Positions 59,609 through 64,000 of a stretch of DNA of 64,000 nt are shown piece after piece. The translations under genes were made by a program, and so were the position numbers. Below the pieces are notes generated by a model. It saw only the letters and a program-made list of their open reading frames with translations, was not told where the DNA came from and did no database searches. Numbering within the stretch: position 1 is the first letter of the stretch; every line of letters starts with the position of its first letter. Origin of the DNA: Agromyces albus (lineage in GTDB: Bacteria > Actinomycetota > Actinomycetes > Actinomycetales > Microbacteriaceae); assembly GCF_004134825.1 (NCBI RefSeq), contig NZ_SDPN01000018.1, positions 1-64,000 on the forward strand, written 5' to 3'.

Positions 59609-60756
59609 AGGCCGTGCACTTCGGCGCCGGCAACATCGGGCGCGGCTTCGTCGGCCTCCTCCTCCACGAGGCGGGCTACGAGCTCGTGTTCGCCGACGTC
59701 AACGCGACGCTCATCGACGACCTCGCGGCATCCGACCACTACACGGTGCACGAGGTGGGCGCCGGTGCGCGCGACCGCGTCGTTGACGGGTACCGGGCCG
59801 TCAACAGTGCCACGGATGCCGCGTTGCTCGCCGCCGAGCTCGCCGACGCCGATCTCGTGACCACCGCCGTCGGCCCCACGGTCCTGCGCTTCATCGCCCC
59901 GCACCTCATCGCCGCGCTGCGGGCGAGGCCCGCGGATGCCGCACCGCTCGCGATAATGGCGTGCGAGAACGCGATCAACGCCACCGACCTGCTCCGCGAC
60001 GAGATCGCGTCGCTCTCGAGCGCCGAGGAGTGGCCGTCGATCGCCGCCCGCGCGGTGTTCGCGAACACCGCCGTGGACCGCATCGTGCCGGCACAGGCGC
60101 CCGACGCGGGTCTCGACGTGACCGTCGAGACGTTCTTCGAGTGGGCGATCGAGCGGCCACCGTTCGGCGCGGTCGCTCCCGAGATCCCGGGTGCGCACTT
60201 CGTCGCCGACCTCGCGCCGTACATCGAGCGCAAGCTCTTCACGGTGAACACGGGCCATGCCGCGACGGCGTACTTCGGTCGCGATGCCGGACACGAACGC
60301 ATCAGCGAGGCGCTCGCCGATCCCGTCGTGGCCGTCGCGGTCGAGCAGGTGCTCGGCGAGACGTCGACCCTCATCGTCCGCAAGCACGGCTTCACCGACG
60401 ACGAGCAAGCGGCCTATCGGGCGAAGATCCTCGAGCGATTCCGGAATCCCGAGCTGCCCGACACGGTCGAGCGTGTCGGACGCCAGCCGCTGCGCAAGCT
60501 CGGCCGCCATGAGCGGTTCATCGGCCCGGCGGCGGAGCTCGCCGAGCACGGGCATCCCGTCGACGGCCTGCTTGCGGCGGTCGGCGCGGCACTGCGTTTC
60601 GACCTGCCGTCCGATCCCGAGAGCGTCGAGTTGCGGGAACTGCTGCGCTCGCGCGACGCCCCGGCGTTCGTGCATGAGATCACCGGAATCCCCGCGGGGC
60701 ATCCGCTCGAGCAGGGGCTCGTCGCCGAGGTCACGCGCATCAAGACCGCCGGGTGA
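59605..60756 (+). CDS. mtlD: mannitol-1-phosphate 5-dehydrogenase
   Basis: 383 residues, oxidising mannitol-1-phosphate to fructose-6-phosphate with NAD. The Rossmann start is [32 protein letters not shown]; the catalytic region [18 protein letters not shown] contains K210, N215 and H218. It belongs to the polyol-specific long-chain dehydrogenases. GTG 59605 overlaps the mtlF stop (GTGA). Last gene of the mtl operon, ending about 50 bp before the infA promoter. Confidence 0.97.
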   Translation: MKAVHFGAGNIGRGFVGLLLHEAGYELVFADVNATLIDDLAASDHYTVHEVGAGARDRVVDGYRAVNSATDAALLAAELADADLVTTAVGPTVLRFIAPHLIAALRARPADAAPLAIMACENAINATDLLRDEIASLSSAEEWPSIAARAVFANTAVDRIVPAQAPDAGLDVTVETFFEWAIERPPFGAVAPEIPGAHFVADLAPYIERKLFTVNTGHAATAYFGRDAGHERISEALADPVVAVAVEQVLGETSTLIVRKHGFTDDEQAAYRAKILERFRNPELPDTVERVGRQPLRKLGRHERFIGPAAELAEHGHPVDGLLAAVGAALRFDLPSDPESVELRELLRSRDAPAFVHEITGIPAGHPLEQGLVAEVTRIKTAG

Positions 60757-60786
60757 CGGTCGGAGCGCGGCATCCGCGGCGCCGAC

Positions 60787-60815
60787 TGGCGAACCCGCCC
60801 GGAATCACCTATAGT
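60787..60815 (+). promoter_or_regulatory. infA operon promoter
   Basis: TGGCGA (60787-60792), 17 bp, TATAGT (60810-60815). The -35 is poor but the -10 is nearly perfect and identical to that of rpoB. Transcription would start near 60822, about 100 nt before infA. Confidence 0.6.
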
Positions 60816-60919
60816 TGATCCTTGGTGTTTGCACGCCTACTTCGGCATGCCCGACGAGCGATCGTCGGTCGCGAACACATCGCACGACCAGCATCCCAAC
60901 TCCAAGCGATAGTGAGGCT

Positions 60920-61141
60920 ATGGCCAAGAAAGACGGCGTCATCGAGATCGAAGGTTCGGTCGTCGAGGCCCTCCCGAACGCGATGTTCCGGGTGGAACTC
61001 ACGAACGGGCACAAGGTCCTCGCGCACATCTCAGGAAAGATGCGCCAGCACTACATCCGCATCCTCCCCGAGGACCGCGTGATCGTGGAACTGAGCCCAT
61101 ACGACCTGACGCGCGGCCGCATCGTCTACCGCTACAAGTAA
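60920..61141 (+). CDS. infA: translation initiation factor IF-1
   Basis: 73 residues, an OB-fold protein that blocks the A site during initiation. [42 protein letters not shown] and [13 protein letters not shown] are diagnostic. ATG 60920 follows GTGAGGC; longer frames upstream run through the promoter. It starts the last ribosomal block with its own promoter, separated from map by the mannitol locus. Confidence 0.98.
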   Translation: MAKKDGVIEIEGSVVEALPNAMFRVELTNGHKVLAHISGKMRQHYIRILPEDRVIVELSPYDLTRGRIVYRYK

Positions 61142-61209
61142 GGGCTGCTCGGAAAGTAACGGCCTGCGGCATCCCGCGGGTACGAAGACAGCGAATCCTA
61201 GGAACAACA

Positions 61210-61323
61210 ATGAAGGTCAACCCCAGCGTCAAGCGCATCTGCGACAAGTGCAAGGTCATCCGTCGCCACGGCAATGTCATGGTGATCTGCGAGAACCCGC
61301 GCCACAAGCAGCGCCAGGGCTAA
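61210..61323 (+). CDS. rpmJ: 50S ribosomal protein L36
   Basis: 37 residues, too short for many gene finders. [37 protein letters not shown] is the zinc-binding (C+) form; the ligands are C11, C14, C27 and H32. ATG 61210 follows AGGAACAACA. It lies 68 bp after infA; a hairpin follows its stop. Confidence 0.97.
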   Translation: MKVNPSVKRICDKCKVIRRHGNVMVICENPRHKQRQG

Positions 61324-61334
61324 TCGCCAGACGT

Positions 61335-61359
61335 CGGGGTGCGCCGCGTGCGCGCCCCG
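61335..61359 (+). terminator. hairpin after rpmJ, terminator or attenuator
   Basis: CGGGGTGCGC, loop CGCGT, GCGCGCCCCG: ten pairs including one wobble, 11 nt after rpmJ and followed by CTTTCC. Because no promoter for rpsM is evident, partial read-through seems likely. Confidence 0.5.
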
Positions 61360-61491
61360 CTTTCCACAACTGAACACCGCATTCGGCAACACCAGAACCG
61401 CGGCATCTCCGATGCCTCGGGGACACCTCGGGTTGGAGGCCCGGGCACCGGTGTTGCTCCACACCTCCACTTCAATTCAGGAGAAGCCAAC

Positions 61492-61872
61492 ATGGCACGT
61501 CTGGCAGGAGTCGACATCCCGCGCGAGAAGCGCGTGGAGATCGCACTGACCTATATCTACGGCGTCGGCCGCACGCGAGCGCTCAGCACGCTCGCTGACA
61601 CCGGCATCGACGGCAACATCCGCGTGAAGGATCTCAGCGACGAGCAGCTCGTCGCCCTCCGCGACTACATCGAAGGCAACTTCAAGGTCGAGGGTGACCT
61701 TCGCCGTGAAGTCGCGGCCGACATCCGCCGCAAGGTCGAGATCGGATCGTACGAGGGCATCCGCCACCGTCGCGGCCTCCCGGTCCGCGGCCAGCGCACC
61801 AAGACCAACGCTCGTACCCGCAAGGGCCCGAAGCGCACCGTTGCCGGCAAGAAGAAGCCCGGCCGCAAGTAA
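61492..61872 (+). CDS. rpsM: 30S ribosomal protein S13
   Basis: 126 residues. S13 is in the head of the small subunit and touches the P-site tRNA with its basic tail. [30 protein letters not shown] and [34 protein letters not shown] are diagnostic. ATG 61492 follows CAGGAGAAG; the in-frame ATG at 61339 lies inside the rpmJ hairpin and is rejected. rpsK follows after 30 bp. Confidence 0.98.
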   Translation: MARLAGVDIPREKRVEIALTYIYGVGRTRALSTLADTGIDGNIRVKDLSDEQLVALRDYIEGNFKVEGDLRREVAADIRRKVEIGSYEGIRHRRGLPVRGQRTKTNARTRKGPKRTVAGKKKPGRK

Positions 61873-61902
61873 CCGCTCGTTCGCCAGAACTAGGAGATTT
61901 CA

Positions 61903-62301
61903 ATGGCAGCACCCAAGGCGGCTACTCGCAAGCCGCGCAAGAAGGAAAAGAAGAACATCGCCGTGGGCCAGGCCCACATCAAGTCGACGTTCAACAACAC
62001 GATCGTCTCGATCACCGACACCAACGGTGCCGTGATCAGCTGGGCCTCCTCCGGTGGCGTCGGCTTCAAGGGTTCGCGCAAGTCGACCCCGTTCGCCGCA
62101 CAGCTCGCCGCCGAGTCGGCCGCCCGCCAGGCGCAGGAGCACGGCATGAAGAAGGTCGACGTCTTCGTCAAGGGCCCCGGCTCAGGCCGTGAGACCGCGA
62201 TCCGTTCGCTTCAGGCCGCTGGCCTCGAGGTCGGCAGCATCAACGACGTGACGCCCCAGGCGCACAATGGATGCCGCCCGCCCAAGCGTCGCCGCGTCTG
62301 A
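61903..62301 (+). CDS. rpsK: 30S ribosomal protein S11
   Basis: 132 residues. S11 lies on the platform of the 30S subunit near the mRNA exit. [46 protein letters not shown] and the C-terminal [19 protein letters not shown] are the family signature. ATG 61903 follows CTAGGAGA. In Mycobacterium rpsD comes next; here 130 bp without a gene lead to rpoA. Confidence 0.99.
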   Translation: MAAPKAATRKPRKKEKKNIAVGQAHIKSTFNNTIVSITDTNGAVISWASSGGVGFKGSRKSTPFAAQLAAESAARQAQEHGMKKVDVFVKGPGSGRETAIRSLQAAGLEVGSINDVTPQAHNGCRPPKRRRV

Positions 62302-62431
62302 TTCTCCGCTCCGGTGGTCGAACGCTGCGAAGGCATCGTTCGGCCCCCGGGGCATCCGTTCTCTCCACAACTCAAGATCCTCGTACCTCGCAAGTGTCAT
62401 ATAGCGGACACTCTGCCGAAAGGAATCAACA

Positions 62432-63418
62432 GTGCTGATCGCACAGCGCCCGACGCTCACCGAAGAGAACATCTCGGAGTTCCGTTCGCGTTTCGTGATC
62501 GAGCCCCTCGAGCCGGGCTTCGGTTACACCCTGGGCAACTCGCTCCGTCGCACCCTCCTCTCCTCGATCCCCGGCGCAGCCGTGACGAGCATCCGCATCG
62601 ACGGCGTGCTCCACGAGTTCTCGACCGTTCCGGGCGTGAAGGAGGATGTCACCGAGATCATCCTCAACATCAAGAGCCTCGTCGTCTCGAGCGAGCACGA
62701 CGAGCCGATCACCGCCTACCTGCGCAAGCAGGGCGCCGGTGAGGTCACCGCCGCCGACATCTCGGCTCCCGCCGGCGTCGAGGTGCACAACCCCGGTCTC
62801 GTCATCGCGACGCTCAACGACTCGGCGAAGTTCGAGCTCGAGCTCACGATCGAGCGTGGCCGCGGCTACGTCTCGGCCAGCCAGAACCGCAACGAGTACA
62901 GCGAAGCCGGCCAGATCCCGGTCGACTCGATCTACTCGCCGGTCCTCAAGGTCACCTACCGCGTCGAGGCGACGCGTGCCGGCGAGCGCACCGACTTCGA
63001 CCGTCTCGTGGTCGACGTCGAGACGAAGTCGGCCATCACCCCGCGTGACGCGATCGCGTCGGCCGGCCGCACGCTCACCGAGCTGTTCGGTCTCGCCCGC
63101 GAGCTCAACACCGCGGCAGAGGGCATCGAGATCGGCCCCGCGCCGGTCGACGCCGTGCTCTCCAGCGAGCTCTCGATCCCGATCGAAGACCTCGACCTGT
63201 CGGTCCGCAGCTACAACTGCCTGAAGCGCGAGGGCATCAACACGGTGTCCGAGCTCGTCGCGCTCTCGGAGTCGCAGCTCATGAACATCCGCAACTTCGG
63301 CCAGAAGTCGGTGGATGAGGTCAAGGACAAGCTCACCGAGATGGGGCTGTCGCTCAAGGATTCGGTTCCCGGATTCGACGGCGCCCACTTCTACACGGGC
63401 TTCGACGACGAGAGCTGA
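62432..63418 (+). CDS. rpoA: DNA-directed RNA polymerase subunit alpha
   Basis: 328 residues. The N-terminal domain ([39 protein letters not shown]) dimerises to start polymerase assembly; the C-terminal domain ([48 protein letters not shown]) binds UP elements and activators. GTG 62432 has AAAGGAATC upstream. In the 130-bp gap before it a CGAACG/CGTTCG pairing and a TATAGC box near 62400 are possible but unconvincing signals. Confidence 0.99.
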   Translation: MLIAQRPTLTEENISEFRSRFVIEPLEPGFGYTLGNSLRRTLLSSIPGAAVTSIRIDGVLHEFSTVPGVKEDVTEIILNIKSLVVSSEHDEPITAYLRKQGAGEVTAADISAPAGVEVHNPGLVIATLNDSAKFELELTIERGRGYVSASQNRNEYSEAGQIPVDSIYSPVLKVTYRVEATRAGERTDFDRLVVDVETKSAITPRDAIASAGRTLTELFGLARELNTAAEGIEIGPAPVDAVLSSELSIPIEDLDLSVRSYNCLKREGINTVSELVALSESQLMNIRNFGQKSVDEVKDKLTEMGLSLKDSVPGFDGAHFYTGFDDES

Positions 63419-63473
63419 CGCCGGCCGAGCCGGCCGTCGCACCAACCCCCCTGACTACTGGAGATAACGAACC

Positions 63474-64000
63474 ATGCCGAAGCCCACGAAGGGCCCCCGC
63501 CTCGGAGGCGGCCCCGCCCACGAGCGGTTGATGCTCGCGAACCTCGCCGCTGCGTTGTTCACGCACAAGCGCATCACCACGACCGAGACGAAGGCCAAGC
63601 GCCTGCGTCCGCTCGCCGAACGACTCGTCACCTTCGGGAAGCGCGGCGACCTGCACGCGCGCCGTCGCGTGCTCGGCGTCATCGGCGACAAGACGGTCGT
63701 GCACGAGCTGTTCACGGTCATCGCGCCGCAGGTGGCCGACCGTGAGGGCGGCTACACGCGCATCACGAAGATCGGCAACCGCAAGGGCGACAACGCCCCC
63801 ATGGCGGTCATCGAGCTCGTGCTCGAGCCCGTGACGCCGAAGCAGCGCGCGGCGAAGCCCGCCGCTGCCGAGGCGCCGGTCGTCGACGAGGCGCCAGTCG
63901 AGGAGACCGCCGCCGAGGCGACTCCCGCCGAGGTCGTGACCGAGGCTGAGGCCGCGGTCGACGAGGCTGCGGGCTCCGAGGCGTCTGCCGAGGAGTCGGC
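63474..64000 (+). CDS. rplQ: 50S ribosomal protein L17, cut by the window end
   Basis: 175 codons are visible and no stop is reached. [67 protein letters not shown] is an L17 start; L17 binds near the tunnel exit. After about residue 122 the sequence turns into an acidic Ala/Glu/Val-rich tail ([23 protein letters not shown]), already longer than the whole L17 of E. coli. ATG 63474 follows CTGGAGATAACG. Confidence 0.97.
   Translation, partial: MPKPTKGPRLGGGPAHERLMLANLAAALFTHKRITTTETKAKRLRPLAERLVTFGKRGDLHARRRVLGVIGDKTVVHELFTVIAPQVADREGGYTRITKIGNRKGDNAPMAVIELVLEPVTPKQRAAKPAAAEAPVVDEAPVEETAAEATPAEVVTEAEAAVDEAAGSEASAEES

Overview
The window comes from a high-GC actinobacterium, most likely a member of the Microbacteriaceae (Agromyces/Microbacterium-like). 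The evidence is roughly 69% GC by eye, many GTG starts and TTG starts on rpoB and rpoC. The rif and str regions, the S10-spc operon and the rpoA operon occur in actinobacterial order, and ribosomal proteins carry long Lys/Ala- or Glu/Ala-rich tails. The genus is an inference. No tRNA, rRNA, insertion sequence or CRISPR array was seen.

Layout: 1-1691 is the end of a 5-oxoprolinase operon (pxpA-pxpB-pxpC). 1749-3412 holds two tandem spermidine-synthase-like genes on the minus strand. 3580-11193 is rpoB-rpoC, with a clear promoter and a strong terminator. 11271-12284 encodes an acetyl-xylan-esterase-like hydrolase. 12466-30655 is a type VII secretion (ESX-like) island. 30663-33375 holds small membrane or hypothetical genes. 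33428-38091 is the str operon (rpsL-rpsG-fusA-tuf). 38206-39913 has an acyltransferase and an OsmC protein. 40025-52944 is the S10-spc-secY-adk-map ribosomal operon. 52939-60756 is a mannitol PTS locus that also encodes the general PTS enzymes HPr and EI. 60787 to the end is infA-rpmJ-rpsM-rpsK-rpoA-rplQ, cut by the window edge.

The most unusual part is the type VII island. A single EssC-type ATPase (N-terminal FHA, two membrane helices, three FtsK/SpoIIIE domains) is flanked by undescribed membrane or exported proteins and an FHA/zinc-ribbon protein. Three small WXG100 proteins follow, then a 1727-residue effector. That effector appears to carry three toxin-type domains: a papain/Tox-PL-like domain (C877, H947, D962), an Ntox15-like HxxD nuclease domain (H1208-D1211) and a second Tox-PL-like domain (C1438, H1538, D1553). 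They lie behind an ESX-type N-terminus and a 20-unit 24-bp repeat. Downstream are an Imm35-like gene and a Tdi1-like (GAD/DUF1851) gene, matching the papain-type and Ntox15-type domains, plus two unidentified small genes that could be further immunity genes. A shared 18-bp palindrome, ATGGGGA-N4-TCCCCAT, precedes both esxA and the Tdi1-like gene and suggests co-regulation of secretion and immunity.

The remaining genes are core functions: RNA polymerase, ribosomal proteins, elongation factors, the SecY channel, adenylate kinase and methionine aminopeptidase. In the mannitol system, EI and HPr pass phosphate through MtlF and the IIB domain of MtlA onto incoming mannitol, MtlD oxidises mannitol-1-phosphate, and a PRD regulator senses flux. 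All functional assignments rest on reading motifs; no database search was run.
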